Counted from the stretch's first letter, positions 45,497-54,622 are shown. The stretch: DNA of 64,000 nt from Seribacter sp963934295 (GCA_963934295.1 CAWVXY010000009.1:1-64000); one strand, 5' to 3'. Numbers and translations: made by a program. Notes: generated by a model from the sequence alone, not told the origin.

Positions 45497-45898
45497 TTAA
45501 CGGAAATCCTCCAAAACGCTACCATCAATATATACATCCGCCCATACCCAAAAGCCTTCCGAACTTCTTTCAAGATTACGGATTTCAACCGTTTTTGATT
45601 CTTTCAAAATTTGCCTAAATTGATGCCATTGTCGAAAGGCTGTGCTAACCTTACTCGAATTAGTTTCGCTAACTGACTCAACAACTAGACCACGAACCTT
45701 AATCTTTAATGCCCTCCCAAAAACGGGGTTTACTCCCCTCACATGTGCTACAAAGGTATTACCATCCAGAGTCTCCAGAATGTCTTTGGATACATCCAGG
45801 TGAAACCTCGATGGAAATACTGAATTCCTAGAATTTTGCGACGAAGAACAAGCGACTACTAAGAATACAAAAAATAAGCTTATCCCATAAAATTGCAT
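45497..45898 (-). CDS. SNase-like lipoprotein, probably inactive
   Basis: This 133-residue protein has a lipoprotein-like leader (MQFYGISLFFVFLVVACSSS, lipobox VVAC). The mature part resembles staphylococcal nuclease (thermonuclease): LETLDGNTFVAHVRG, KIKVRGLVVES, and TVEIRNLERSSEGFWVWADVYIDGSVL. The nuclease catalytic pattern (second Asp in DGDT, the Arg and the P-E of the GIDAPE-like loop) is not conserved: DGNT is present and no PE follows VRGL. It may be a catalytically dead relative, or a protein that only shares the OB-like fold. It stands between the LysR gene and the F5/8 gene. Confidence 0.6.
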   Translation of the reverse strand: MQFYGISLFFVFLVVACSSSQNSRNSVFPSRFHLDVSKDILETLDGNTFVAHVRGVNPVFGRALKIKVRGLVVESVSETNSSKVSTAFRQWHQFRQILKESKTVEIRNLERSSEGFWVWADVYIDGSVLEDFR

Positions 45899-45952
45899 AT
45901 CGCTAATTAGAATAGGATTGGGAATGAAGTCAATCTTCAGCCCTTAAAAAAA

Positions 45953-46879
45953 TCATAACTTTCTATTTACCATCCAGTGACAACCAGACTCTTCCGCGAT
46001 TTTCATAAACATTCTTTCCGACTTATTTAATTTCCTTCCCTTCCTTACCGATATTCCCCAAGTGCGGGACATTTTTTTAGCTCCCAATGATAAGCTTACA
46101 AGTTCTCCACGCTGGACCTCCTCTTCAACGGCCCAGTTTGCAAGAATTCCAACACCCATTCCTACTTTTATTAATTCTTTACTTGCCTCCGGACTACTAA
46201 TTTCCATGGACGAAGAAAGACGAAGTCCTAATTTATCAAAATAATCAGTTAACATCCTAAAGGTGTAACTTGTACGATTGTAGAGAATAAAATTTTCTGA
46301 GTTGGCATTATCCCAGTCAACTTTTTTATCCCTTGCCCATGGATGATGAGGAGGGACAACAAACCTTAATTCGTCATTGAAGCAGGGAACAAATTCAATT
46401 TCCAATAAATTGATTGGGGCTAGAGTGATCGCAAGATCAATCTTCCCATCACTCAGTAAATCAAAACAAGCAGGAGTATCATCACATTTAACCTCAAAAC
46501 GGCACAAGGATTGAGTTTCCTTAAATTCTTTAAGAATAGGCGGCAAGAAAAACCGGCATGCCTGTGCACTTGCCCCTAATCTAATTCGTCCTGTGCCAAA
46601 TTTTTCAAAGCCATCCAACTCCTCTCGTACATTTTCCATTTGATCTAAAAAGGGACGAACAAAATTCAACAGTCTATCACCTGCTTCAGTAAGAGATACT
46701 TTCTTTCCCTGTCTTCGTAAAAGCCTACAGCCAGCTTCCTCCTCCAGATTTTTCATTGAATGACTTACCGCTGACTGGGTAAGAAAGAGGTGTTTTGCAG
46801 TTTTAGTAAAACTTCCGGTTCGGCAAAGCATATCAAATGCTTCCAATTGCCTGGTGTCAAAAGGTCGAATTCTTTTCAT
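45953..46879 (-). CDS. LysR-family transcriptional regulator
   Basis: Starting at Met12 of the open frame (MKRIRPFDTRQLEAFDM) gives 308 residues, the usual length for LysR regulators. The winged helix-turn-helix is FDTRQLEAFDMLCRTGSFTKTAKHLFLTQSAVSHSMKNLEEEAGCRLLRR, followed by the linker helix. The effector-binding domain includes RIRLGASAQACRFFLPPILKEF and FIKE...VGMGVGILANWAVEE. It resembles the CysB/CbbR branch with SAVSHSMKNLE. The effector and target are unknown. It is divergent from the exported hypothetical gene at 47043, a plausible target, and upstream of the SNase-like gene. Confidence 0.9.
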   Translation of the reverse strand: MKRIRPFDTRQLEAFDMLCRTGSFTKTAKHLFLTQSAVSHSMKNLEEEAGCRLLRRQGKKVSLTEAGDRLLNFVRPFLDQMENVREELDGFEKFGTGRIRLGASAQACRFFLPPILKEFKETQSLCRFEVKCDDTPACFDLLSDGKIDLAITLAPINLLEIEFVPCFNDELRFVVPPHHPWARDKKVDWDNANSENFILYNRTSYTFRMLTDYFDKLGLRLSSSMEISSPEASKELIKVGMGVGILANWAVEEEVQRGELVSLSLGAKKMSRTWGISVRKGRKLNKSERMFMKIAEESGCHWMVNRKL

Positions 46880-47042
46880 ATGGTTTCGATACATTAGCAA
46901 ATCATGAACCAAATTTATATTATTGGTTATTTTGTCTAAATTTCAGCATCACTCCGGGTTTTTTTTTCAATCTAATAAAAGGATGCTTAAATATATTATC
47001 TTCGCGCTTGTCTGTAGCATCAGAAATTCATAACTTTTATTA

Positions 47043-47990
47043 ATGCGAAGCATTTCTAAATTTTTCACAATAACCCTTTTTATAATAATCGCTTCACACC
47101 AAGGCATGGCTCAGTTGCACCCTATGGAATCCCTTGGGCGTGAAATCTTCGATTCGTTTCGAGGATCTAAATTTTCAAACTTTTATAATCGCTCCGTTTT
47201 CTCTTTGAATGAAGATTCGTTTAAATCCTTTTTATTTGGGATTAGAAATAAATCTATTCGGGATGACTTGATTAACCTGCACAAACAAAACTTCCCGGAA
47301 GATTCTACTTTTGATGAGAAATGGAAAATCGCATTCATGCATCAATGGCGACAACAATTACGACACATTGCTAGCTATACCCCAACTAAAATTCGGGATG
47401 AATCCTTCATCCCTGTTCTAAAAGAAGCTAATGAATATGGAGTTCAATGGAAAACAACCCGCCTTTTGGCTATTGAAGCACTCCTACCTGTCAGTTGGAA
47501 AAATGGCAGATTTCAAATCAAAGGAGACTTAGACCTTGATGCCAATAGCAGTAATTCTAGGGTTCTTTACTTAGACAGAAACCTTGATTACCGATTAACC
47601 TTGAATAAACTAACCTACTCTAAGACCTTTATGATAGGAACAGAAAGGGAAGATTCAGATAAAAGCTACAAAAGAGGGATCCTAGGTAATGGTTCCGGTC
47701 AGGGAGACATCCTATTGAAATTTGACTCTCAAACACCCTCACAACTTTTTTACTTTTGCCCAGATCAACAAGGTGCAGGGGGGCCCATTATTATTAAAGA
47801 TTTTGATGACTTAAATAAACCAAACCAAAGAACTGATATTCTTCTAACCTTTGCTTACGATGAACCGGCACGGGCTTTTCAATTATTAATTAAAGATGCA
47901 CTTCTTTCTGGAAAGGGTGCTATTTTTACAGAAAGACCTAAATTCCTTGGGGAAGTTCCGCTTCCTCGAGGACTTTCATTTCCAAATTAA
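47043..47990 (+). CDS. Exported hypothetical protein
   Basis: This 315-residue protein has a signal peptide (MRSISKFFTITLFIIIASHQGMAQ). The first part is helical and basic (FDEKWKIAFMHQWRQQLRHIA), the second beta-rich (GRFQIKGDLDLDANSSN, LTYSKTFMIGTERED), then DILLTFAYDEPARAF. I do not recognise a family. It lies divergently from LysR with a 163-bp gap that includes its promoter, so LysR may control it; that is inference from location only. Confidence 0.65.
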   Translation: MRSISKFFTITLFIIIASHQGMAQLHPMESLGREIFDSFRGSKFSNFYNRSVFSLNEDSFKSFLFGIRNKSIRDDLINLHKQNFPEDSTFDEKWKIAFMHQWRQQLRHIASYTPTKIRDESFIPVLKEANEYGVQWKTTRLLAIEALLPVSWKNGRFQIKGDLDLDANSSNSRVLYLDRNLDYRLTLNKLTYSKTFMIGTEREDSDKSYKRGILGNGSGQGDILLKFDSQTPSQLFYFCPDQQGAGGPIIIKDFDDLNKPNQRTDILLTFAYDEPARAFQLLIKDALLSGKGAIFTERPKFLGEVPLPRGLSFPN

Positions 47991-47998
47991 ACTCCGAC

Positions 47999-48514
47999 TT
48001 AAGGCTTTTCTAAAATAACTTCGATTATTTCGCCATTTTTAAAACGGATCACTTTCTCCAATTCACCAAGATTGCTCCATTCTTTAAAAACTCCGTTTGC
48101 TCTTCCGTCAAACCAATGACCCTCCTCTTTTAATTTTCCATTGGGCCACCAAAACCTCTCCATCCCATCTTTCCTCCCCTTATAGAAATCGGCCTCGCCA
48201 CGAGGCGAACCGTCAGGAAAAACTTCAGATGCTCGCCCGGAAAAAGGGATACGTTCAACATCGTAGTGCCACAAACCGGTCCGCTTATCCATAACTAAGG
48301 CACTACCGTCAACAGTTTTTAATTTTAATGATAGACGGGTATTTTCCCACTTTAAACTCTCGATCTGTAATTCTAATTCTTTCAACCTCTGATTTCTATC
48401 AAAAGCGGATTCTCCCTCGGATGTAGTGGACTCGTTCTCCTCGTCATTACCGGAATTCAAACATCCACTAAAAAAACAAATCGTAAAGATCGGAAGAAAT
48501 ATAATGAGCCTCAT
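47999..48514 (-). CDS. YwqK/MORN-repeat lipoprotein
   Basis: The ATG at 48514 gives 171 residues with a lipobox (MRLIIFLPIFTICFFSGCLN), so it is a lipoprotein. A short coiled coil is followed by two to three MORN-like repeats of the YwqK-family type: FPDGSPRGEADFYKGRKDGMERFWWPNGKLKEEGHWFDGRANGVFKEWSNLGELEK. The YwqK label comes from a toxin-antitoxin annotation, but these repeat proteins are broadly distributed and no toxin gene is adjacent. The protein is more likely an envelope scaffold. Confidence 0.8.
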   Translation of the reverse strand: MRLIIFLPIFTICFFSGCLNSGNDEENESTTSEGESAFDRNQRLKELELQIESLKWENTRLSLKLKTVDGSALVMDKRTGLWHYDVERIPFSGRASEVFPDGSPRGEADFYKGRKDGMERFWWPNGKLKEEGHWFDGRANGVFKEWSNLGELEKVIRFKNGEIIEVILEKP

Positions 48515-48715
48515 TATAAACTCGAATAAAGCCTTAATATTTAAAAGCAAGAGCAATAGATTTCGAAAATTTCATTTTTTTTAAATAAAAAGAATTAAAT
48601 CCATGATCGTTTACAATAATCCCGATATTTCATAATCGTTTTTTATTTGAATGTACGACTACAATTTAGAGTATTGTCTTTGTAAAACTCACAGACTTTT
48701 TATATATTTATAAAT

Positions 48716-49168
48716 ATGAATATTTCAGAATTCAAAATTTCTCTTTCTCAAATTAACGAAGTTGCTATTGTTCAACCCAACGGAAAACTTGTTCCGCCCC
48801 ATTTCCATGTTACTGAACTGGGAATCATATCTAAAGACTACATCGATTGTGGCGGAACCATTCGAAAAGAAAAAGTTGCTAACTTCCAACTTTGGAATGC
48901 GGACGACATCGAACATCGAATCGAACCACAAAAGATTATCGATATTATTGAAATAGCCGAACATTCCTTGGGGCTTGAGAACCTTGAAATCGAAGTCGAA
49001 TACCAATCAGATACAATTGGAAAATATGGACTGGAATTCACTGATGGTAAATTCCTCCTGTCCCCCACTCTTACGGACTGCCTAGCGAAAGATAAATGCG
49101 GAATTCCTGAGAAACCTCAGACTGTTTCAAATACTTCGGCCTGCTCTCCCTCTTCCGGATGCTGCTGA
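48716..49168 (+). CDS. DUF6428 family protein
   Basis: This 150-residue cytoplasmic protein has the DUF6428 pattern: NEVAIVQPNGKLVPPHFHVTELGII, IDCGGTIRKEKVANFQLWNADDIEHRIEPQKIIDIIE and YGLEFTDGKFLLSPTLTDCLAKDKCGIP. The C-terminus is CSPSSGCC, a cysteine-rich tail that might bind thiophilic metals. In other bacteria, DUF6428 genes often sit near arsenic genes; none are seen here. The biochemical role is unknown. It is transcribed divergently from the YwqK-like gene. Confidence 0.85.
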   Translation: MNISEFKISLSQINEVAIVQPNGKLVPPHFHVTELGIISKDYIDCGGTIRKEKVANFQLWNADDIEHRIEPQKIIDIIEIAEHSLGLENLEIEVEYQSDTIGKYGLEFTDGKFLLSPTLTDCLAKDKCGIPEKPQTVSNTSACSPSSGCC

Positions 49169-49200
49169 ACAACTGCAGACTACTGAAATTATAAACCACT

Positions 49201-49377
49201 TTATCTTTTGAATTCAAAAAATAAAGACAGGACTACACTTAAGGCTAAAATTAGACATAACCCACATCCTAAAATTTTTACATTATCAGCATCTCTCATT
49301 CCTACAATCCAAAGCGAGTATGCAAATACAGATGCACCAAGAAAAATTAGGATTTTTAATATTACTCGAGCAAGCAC
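49201..49377 (-). CDS. Possible small two-helix membrane protein
   Basis: A minus-strand frame of 58 residues can be read from GTG 49377 to the TAA at 49203-49201. It has two hydrophobic stretches, about LKILIFLGASVFAYSLWIV and LGCGLCLILALSVVLSLFFEF, separated by a short charged loop (GMRDADN). An in-frame TAG lies just upstream of the start, so there is no longer form, and no ribosome-binding site was found. The hydrophobicity is unlikely to be chance, but the start is weak and the region is otherwise gene-poor. It could be a degraded gene. Confidence 0.3.
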   Translation of the reverse strand: MLARVILKILIFLGASVFAYSLWIVGMRDADNVKILGCGLCLILALSVVLSLFFEFKR

Positions 49378-49452
49378 TGGATTACATACACGCTAAAATC
49401 TCTTCACAAAAAATTCAACAACGGATTCAATTCATCCCATATTTATAAAAAA

Positions 49453-49528
<76 letters not shown>

Positions 49529-50008
49529 GTCTAATAATTAAAATGTGGTATAAAATTTTAGGCAGAGTTGGCAATCTCGAATTCTCCAAACAAAGTAATC
49601 GAGTCAAAAATTTATACCGAACTAAAGCCCTAGAATAAAGTCAGATACCAATAAGCCAAATTTAATGAATTTCAAAATAAGTTCCTTACGCTTTTAAGAA
49701 AAACAATTAAGGTAACACAAAAAATAAAATGTCAGACGATTATAGAATCCGATCAAGCGGAATTCAAAAATGTATCAAAAGGAACCGTCTAGAGAAATCA
49801 CCTAATTGAGTGATTGATTTTTTTGTATGTACGCTTGCTTGTAGCGAAATCGAAGCAAAAATGTACCATCTTACAGAATGGGGAAAGAATATTAGATGAT
49901 ACAGAATACCCAATTTAATTCATTGATATGGAAATCCATCCAAAAGTGGGACATTTAAAAGCCTAAAATAAATAATTTACCTACGGATAGTAAATAAATT
50001 CACTCTAT
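49529..50008. other. Gene-poor interval beside tRNA-Thr
   Basis: This 480-bp AT-rich stretch lies between the tRNA and the DUF1737 gene. I see no reading frame longer than about 31 codons, no direct repeat of the tRNA end, and no integrase nearby. It may be just a promoter and leader region or decayed sequence. Confidence 0.6.
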
Positions 50009-50224
50009 TCAACCACCCGAGTGTTCTAAATTTCGATTAACCATGGCTTGGAGAAGATATGGATTTTCTTGCCTGTCTTCACTATGCGCAATTCCGCCAA
50101 TGGGTTCCCAACCTTGACCAATTGCATCATTTACTTTTTCTGCAAGCGTGGAAGTAGCAGACTCCATCGCCCCTCCTCCCATTAATCCCTGAGTTGCGTC
50201 TTCAATTATTACTTTATACTGCAT
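50009..50224 (-). CDS. DUF1737 domain protein
   Basis: This 71-residue protein matches the small DUF1737 family: MQYKVIIEDATQG at the start, LAEKVNDAIGQGWEPIGGIAHS in the middle (the conserved VN..I..GW.P.GG) and YLLQAMVN at the end. The fold is small and of unknown function. A glycine-rich insert (LMGGGAMESA) separates the first strand from the helix. It lies 26 bp downstream of the lipoprotein gene at 50251 on the same strand. Confidence 0.8.
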   Translation of the reverse strand: MQYKVIIEDATQGLMGGGAMESATSTLAEKVNDAIGQGWEPIGGIAHSEDRQENPYLLQAMVNRNLEHSGG

Positions 50225-50250
50225 GATGTTCCTCTTATTTACGGTTTACT

Positions 50251-50640
50251 TTAAAATTGGGGCTTAAAAATTGGGGTACCATCAATCTTGATAGGATTCA
50301 ATTTTGTTCCTTTTCCTAATGGCCTTGCTTTAATTCCGACTAGTAAAAAATTTTCTCCATCCGGTTTAAATTCAAAGCGAAGACGAAAAGGTTTCTCCTT
50401 AGGACCATCAAATGTTGCCCAAACTTGAGGATCTCCAAAAGTTCTTTCCTCCACCCAAATTCCGGATAGTTCTTTGGGGAAATAACCCAAGATGGAAACG
50501 GGTCCATTGTTCTCAAATTTAATGGTAATTTCCTTCCCATCAACAGTACCGGTGTAATCTCCATTCACATTAATTCCACACCCAATAAAAAAACTCATCA
50601 AGATCAATAATCCAATATTCCTAAAACAAGATCTTCTCAT
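50251..50640 (-). CDS. Hypothetical lipoprotein
   Basis: This 129-residue protein starts MRRSCFRNIGLLILMSFFIGCG, a lipoprotein signal with lipobox FIGC. The mature part is beta-rich (NVNGDYTGTVDGKEITIKFENNG, PFRLRFEFKPDGENFLLVGIK) and ends IDGTPIFKPQF. I do not recognise a family. It is probably cotranscribed with the downstream DUF1737 gene. Confidence 0.65.
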   Translation of the reverse strand: MRRSCFRNIGLLILMSFFIGCGINVNGDYTGTVDGKEITIKFENNGPVSILGYFPKELSGIWVEERTFGDPQVWATFDGPKEKPFRLRFEFKPDGENFLLVGIKARPLGKGTKLNPIKIDGTPIFKPQF

Positions 50641-51016
50641 TCAATAAATATTACATCAATTAACTGATTCGCCAATTATAATATTAAATTAATTTTATAA
50701 AATATTTTATTAACAAATGAATTTCTACTTACACCGATTATGCATACCATACTTTTCTGTTACCAATATCACCTTTCACCTAAATGAATAAAACTAAACT
50801 CAGATCACATAAAGAGCAATAAGCGGCCCAAAGATTTTATAGCTAAGTTTATAAATTTATTAGCTAAGCTAAATTATTAATGATTAGCTGCAAGAAATTC
50901 AAATTTTCATTACAAAAATCAGATGCATAATAAAAAGTTACTCACTTTTTATCTTTTAAATCGACTGTAAATAATTGCTTAGTAATCTGTATTAAAAATT
51001 AACAAAACTTATTAAA
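50641..51016. other. AT-rich intergenic region between divergent genes
   Basis: This 376-bp interval separates the divergent lipoprotein and DUF3127 genes and must contain their promoters. It is very AT-rich and has no readable gene. Short AT palindromes (TTTTATAAAATATTTTATT near 50695) are expected by composition and are not assigned a role. Confidence 0.6.
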
Positions 51017-51397
51017 ATGAACGAAGTAACAATTAAGGGTGAAATCGTATTCGTAGACGAAGTTCGAGAATATGGCGCAAACGGCTTTAGAAAGCACCAG
51101 GTAGTGGTGGAAACCGGAGACGGGAAATGGGCTAATCCCATCCCTGTTGAATTCATAAAAGATTCGATTGAACAGAGTAAAGGACTCAAGAAAGGTGAAA
51201 AAGTATCCATTGATGCCAGAATCAATGGTCGGGAATGGCAAGGAAAAGATGGTGTTACGAAATGGTTCACATCTATAAGTGGTTACAAAATTCAATCCGA
51301 AGGAGGTACTCCTCCTGCCACCAATGAGCCAGACTCTTCATCCTTTGATACGTTGGACGAATACGATGACGGAATCGAGGATGACGTTCCCTTCTAA
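51017..51397 (+). CDS. DUF3127 (SSB-like OB-fold) protein with acidic VPF tail
   Basis: This 126-residue protein has an OB-like beta barrel matching DUF3127: EVTIKGEIVFVDEVREYGANGFRKHQVVVET, then LKKGEKVSIDARINGREWQGKDGVTKWFTSISGYKIQ. After a disordered linker it ends DEYDDGIEDDVPF, closely matching the acidic C-terminal tip (D-D-x-x-P-F) by which bacterial SSB recruits repair proteins. It is therefore a likely single-stranded nucleic acid-binding protein, with partners unknown. It is a single gene. Canonical SSB is not in the window. Confidence 0.8.
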   Translation: MNEVTIKGEIVFVDEVREYGANGFRKHQVVVETGDGKWANPIPVEFIKDSIEQSKGLKKGEKVSIDARINGREWQGKDGVTKWFTSISGYKIQSEGGTPPATNEPDSSSFDTLDEYDDGIEDDVPF

Positions 51398-51452
51398 ATC
51401 AAGGATGATAAAAAATTAGTTTAATCTACGAGATTCCTCTAATTTAATTCCC

Positions 51453-53345
51453 TCACATCAACCATCTTAGGTATCTAAACTCAGGTGCCGCACCTTTCCA
51501 TGGTGCACCTAAAGTACGAGGTGATACCCTCGATCCTTTTGGTGGTCTTTGTTGCTCAACATCATCCAACCTTAGTTGCCTAAATTCAGACCAGGTATTT
51601 TTGGATTTCATTTCAATATTCTTGAAATCGGAAACACTTAGCTTTACCCCCTGCCATGAATTGTTACCTGTTAATGATACCTCGGTAACATAACTATCTA
51701 AGCCAACAATCATTTTATTGGGCATCTCTGCCTTAACCTCGAAATACAAATTTGCTCCTTTGGGTGCGACCCAAACAGAATCATATATTTTATGAGTTCT
51801 AATTCCCCATTTACTCTTGTTATAGGAAAACCACTCCTTTTTCCAATCATCCTTAAAATCTTCAATCACTAGATTTTGTTTCATTGTAGCGACAACCTTA
51901 GCATCTTTTAATGCTCTTGGTGTAATAACCTGCATGAGCGAAGAAAGAGTAAATTTTTCGGTCGTATACACTCCATAATAATAACCAGCACCCGTAATCG
52001 ATTTTCCAAGTTTATAGGTAACATTAGCATATACCCAAAGCGGTTTATCCACCGAATGTATCGAGAGTTCAGTTGTCCAAGCATTGTTGCTTTTCAAGAC
52101 CGGAACATGATGCCAAAATCGACTCTTGGTGTTAGTGGAATCATCTTTTTTACCATCCATCTGCCCTTGCTGAGTATAAAACACATCAATCGAATCGACC
52201 TTGGACTCATCAATATTCAAAGTAACCAGAGGTTTTTTTCCTTGAGATAAATTTACATTAATTTGTGGAGTTGAAGGTAGCTTGAAGGATCCTTTTAAAT
52301 ATTGATCAAACCATAACTGACTTGCCACCTCGTACTCTGCTGAGTCCTGATGATTATGATGAGGGGAACAGGCTACACGCCAATCTTTACTCTTAATTTC
52401 ATTTATCGAGATTTTCAGATCATTTATTCGTCCATGAAAATCATTAGATGGGCTTTGAAATAAGATCGGGCAACGAATATTTTTTAGGCTTGGTGGATCA
52501 CTTACAGTGGCAAGATGAAGAGGATTAGTACTGTAACGATCACTTATTCCGCCACAGGAAGGTACCACTGCCTTTACACGTTTATCAGAACCTGCGGTTA
52601 AGACCGATAATTTCCCACCCATGGAATGCCCATAAACACCAAGTTTACCTGCATCTATTTCCGGTTGAAGTTCAAGAAAAGTCAGTCCTCTTCTTGCCCC
52701 AAGGGTAGCGAGAAACCAAGAATTATTTCGAGGTGACGGAACGGAATCCAATGTCCAATCCGCTACAGGAATCGAAGGGAATGCATCTTTTCCGTTTCGA
52801 CTGGGGGCGTGGTATGCGTCCAGAGTTCCCCAGTCGGTGGTTAACTTGTACCTTGGATCTTTTGTCTTTCCCTCCCAAAAAAGTTTTACCTCATGAGGAC
52901 TAACCCGGTATCCCGGTGCTGAAATCCGACCAGCCCACGATATAGAAATGGATCCATATCCACGTTTTGCATTACTCAGGGGAGCTTTATAATCAGCATA
53001 CTGCCCTCCTCCATGAATTTGTAGTAAACCAGGTAAATTCTTCCCTCCTTTGGGATATCCGTATACCCCAGCCATCATTGCTTTCTGTCCCTTAAAAATT
53101 CCGATCCGGTAACGCAAGACTTTCAATACAACATTATCCTCCTCCCATTCTTTTAAAACCTCAATATCCATGGGCTCAGCCCTAGGGTCGAAACCTTTCC
53201 ACGCATCATTCCATGACTGGGGAGCTTTATTCGTCTTCAATTCGGGCAAAGTATCAACCAAAAGATTTTGCTTTTTATCAGCCGATAAAAAAGAAATGAA
53301 TAAAAAGAAGACAACGAAGAATAAAGAAATTTTTCTAAATATCAT
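51453..53345 (-). CDS. Exported alpha/beta hydrolase (acetyl xylan esterase-like)
   Basis: Starting at Met13 of the frame (ATG 53345) gives 630 residues with a signal peptide (MIFRKISLFFVVFFLFISFLSA). The alpha/beta hydrolase core shows GLLQIHGGGQYADY, KLGVYGHSMGGKLSVLTAGSD with nucleophile Ser (GHSMGG), then AVVPSCGGISDR, FQSPSNDFHGR, HHNHQDSAEYEVA with a candidate histidine. Such enzymes remove acyl groups from polysaccharides or cleave small esters. The C-terminal about 230 residues form a further beta-rich region (LYFEVKAEMPNKMIVGLD), unassigned. It resembles secreted esterases of marine polysaccharide degraders; the substrate is not known. Confidence 0.82.
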   Translation of the reverse strand: MIFRKISLFFVVFFLFISFLSADKKQNLLVDTLPELKTNKAPQSWNDAWKGFDPRAEPMDIEVLKEWEEDNVVLKVLRYRIGIFKGQKAMMAGVYGYPKGGKNLPGLLQIHGGGQYADYKAPLSNAKRGYGSISISWAGRISAPGYRVSPHEVKLFWEGKTKDPRYKLTTDWGTLDAYHAPSRNGKDAFPSIPVADWTLDSVPSPRNNSWFLATLGARRGLTFLELQPEIDAGKLGVYGHSMGGKLSVLTAGSDKRVKAVVPSCGGISDRYSTNPLHLATVSDPPSLKNIRCPILFQSPSNDFHGRINDLKISINEIKSKDWRVACSPHHNHQDSAEYEVASQLWFDQYLKGSFKLPSTPQINVNLSQGKKPLVTLNIDESKVDSIDVFYTQQGQMDGKKDDSTNTKSRFWHHVPVLKSNNAWTTELSIHSVDKPLWVYANVTYKLGKSITGAGYYYGVYTTEKFTLSSLMQVITPRALKDAKVVATMKQNLVIEDFKDDWKKEWFSYNKSKWGIRTHKIYDSVWVAPKGANLYFEVKAEMPNKMIVGLDSYVTEVSLTGNNSWQGVKLSVSDFKNIEMKSKNTWSEFRQLRLDDVEQQRPPKGSRVSPRTLGAPWKGAAPEFRYLRWLM

Positions 53346-53494
53346 ATGCCGTTTTATTCCACTTTTAAGATTGGTTGGCAATCCTTAGAGAAAATATTGC
53401 AATCCATATTTTTCACATTCCCTTCTTAATTTCAATTGATTTTAAAAAACATTTTCTTGCCCTATTTCACTTAACCATGAATGGTAATTAATTC

Positions 53495-54622
53495 ATGGCG
53501 GAAAAAATAGTAGTTTATCCAGAAACTTTGAGTTGTGGTGGGATTGAATTCGAAATTAAAGTAAAGGATCAATCTCTTTTGGGAAAGAAAGCGACTTTTT
53601 CAATCAAACGAGAAGTGACTGTAAAGGATTCTAGACCTGTTCACGGCAGCGTAGATCTTCGTAAAATTACCTTTACTTTGTCTGCATCTCAAAAATTCCG
53701 TATATCCGCTGCGGTAATGAAAAAGGCTGCCGGTTCATTTCCTTACTCCGGTTCAAAAATCAAAATACAAACTTTTGCAGAGGTCAAAATTACCACCGCC
53801 TTTTTCTTTAATTCAACCACAAGATTTAGTCTTTCAAATCATATATCTGGTGAATTACCTAAACGGGCTAAAGTAAAGAACAACGCCAAACAACTCATCG
53901 ATCCCAAAGACTCCTTCAATTTTTTTAAGAACCTCAGTTCCATTCCTGCAGAGAATCAAATTGCAACTATTCTACTTCTCATCATGGGGGGAGTCTTGAT
54001 CGTATTAAACCTAATTATCGGTTATCATGATCAAATGGCACCAGAACATATGACTTGGTTATATAGCCATTATGACTCCGACGGGGATAAATCTTCTCCT
54101 ATAGCGAAAGCATTAACCGGCTGCGGGACAATTGCCGCCTTTGTTTGGTGGGCGATGAGAAAACAACTTCAAAAATATATGGCCTTTCATTTCAGATCAA
54201 GAATCAGCAAAATAAATCGTGAATCTACGGTTAATATTGGCAAACTTGTTACCGGACGCAGTCGAGTCGATTTGATTGACCCAGTACTCCGCGTGGTTGC
54301 CTGTAATATGGAAAAAGGTAAATATATACGGGGCCATGGTAGCAACCGGCGAACGGTCAGCTTCAGTCATCCTAACCGGGCAGTGCTTCTATATTCCAGA
54401 AAAATCCCAATCATTCCCAAAGATGCTCCAATCCATAATTATTTCAACGAGGAATTCTCCTTTAAACCAATGTTTCAAGCCCTCTATCCGAGACAAATGA
54501 TTACAGAATCGCACGGTCTTGATTTAGTTTGGGAAATCCAACTTATCGTTGACGATTTAGTTGACCAGGAACTGATCGGTAACCGAGGTGTATTTATTCA
54601 AAAAGAGTTTTATTCCGCATGA
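53495..54622 (+). CDS. Hypothetical two-helix membrane protein, coupled to P-loop NTPase
   Basis: This 375-residue protein starts with a beta-rich domain (VVYPETLSCGGIEFEIKVKD, SVDLRKITFTLSASQKFR). Two membrane segments lie at about 156-177 (IATILLLIMGGVLIVLNLIIGY) and 207-222, separated by a loop with DSDGDKSSP, which resembles a calcium-binding DxDxD loop. The last 140 residues are soluble (VDLIDPVLRVVACNMEKGKY). I do not recognise a family. The stop overlaps the NTPase start by 4 bp (ATGA), so the two products are probably made together. Confidence 0.7.
   Translation: MAEKIVVYPETLSCGGIEFEIKVKDQSLLGKKATFSIKREVTVKDSRPVHGSVDLRKITFTLSASQKFRISAAVMKKAAGSFPYSGSKIKIQTFAEVKITTAFFFNSTTRFSLSNHISGELPKRAKVKNNAKQLIDPKDSFNFFKNLSSIPAENQIATILLLIMGGVLIVLNLIIGYHDQMAPEHMTWLYSHYDSDGDKSSPIAKALTGCGTIAAFVWWAMRKQLQKYMAFHFRSRISKINRESTVNIGKLVTGRSRVDLIDPVLRVVACNMEKGKYIRGHGSNRRTVSFSHPNRAVLLYSRKIPIIPKDAPIHNYFNEEFSFKPMFQALYPRQMITESHGLDLVWEIQLIVDDLVDQELIGNRGVFIQKEFYSA

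Noticed and set aside
47999..48514. Toxin-antitoxin module (YwqK antitoxin label)
   Set aside because: No toxin gene is adjacent; MORN-type lipoproteins are common envelope proteins and the label is historical.
43717..49168. Arsenic-resistance cluster made of the BASS transporter and DUF6428
   Set aside because: The two are about 4 kb apart with unrelated genes between and on different strands. The transporter shows general BASS motifs, and no arsR, arsC or arsM was seen.
49208..49396. 62-codon plus-strand frame starting with TTG
   Set aside because: It is basic and unstructured, lacks a ribosome-binding site, and overlaps a more convincing hydrophobic frame on the other strand.
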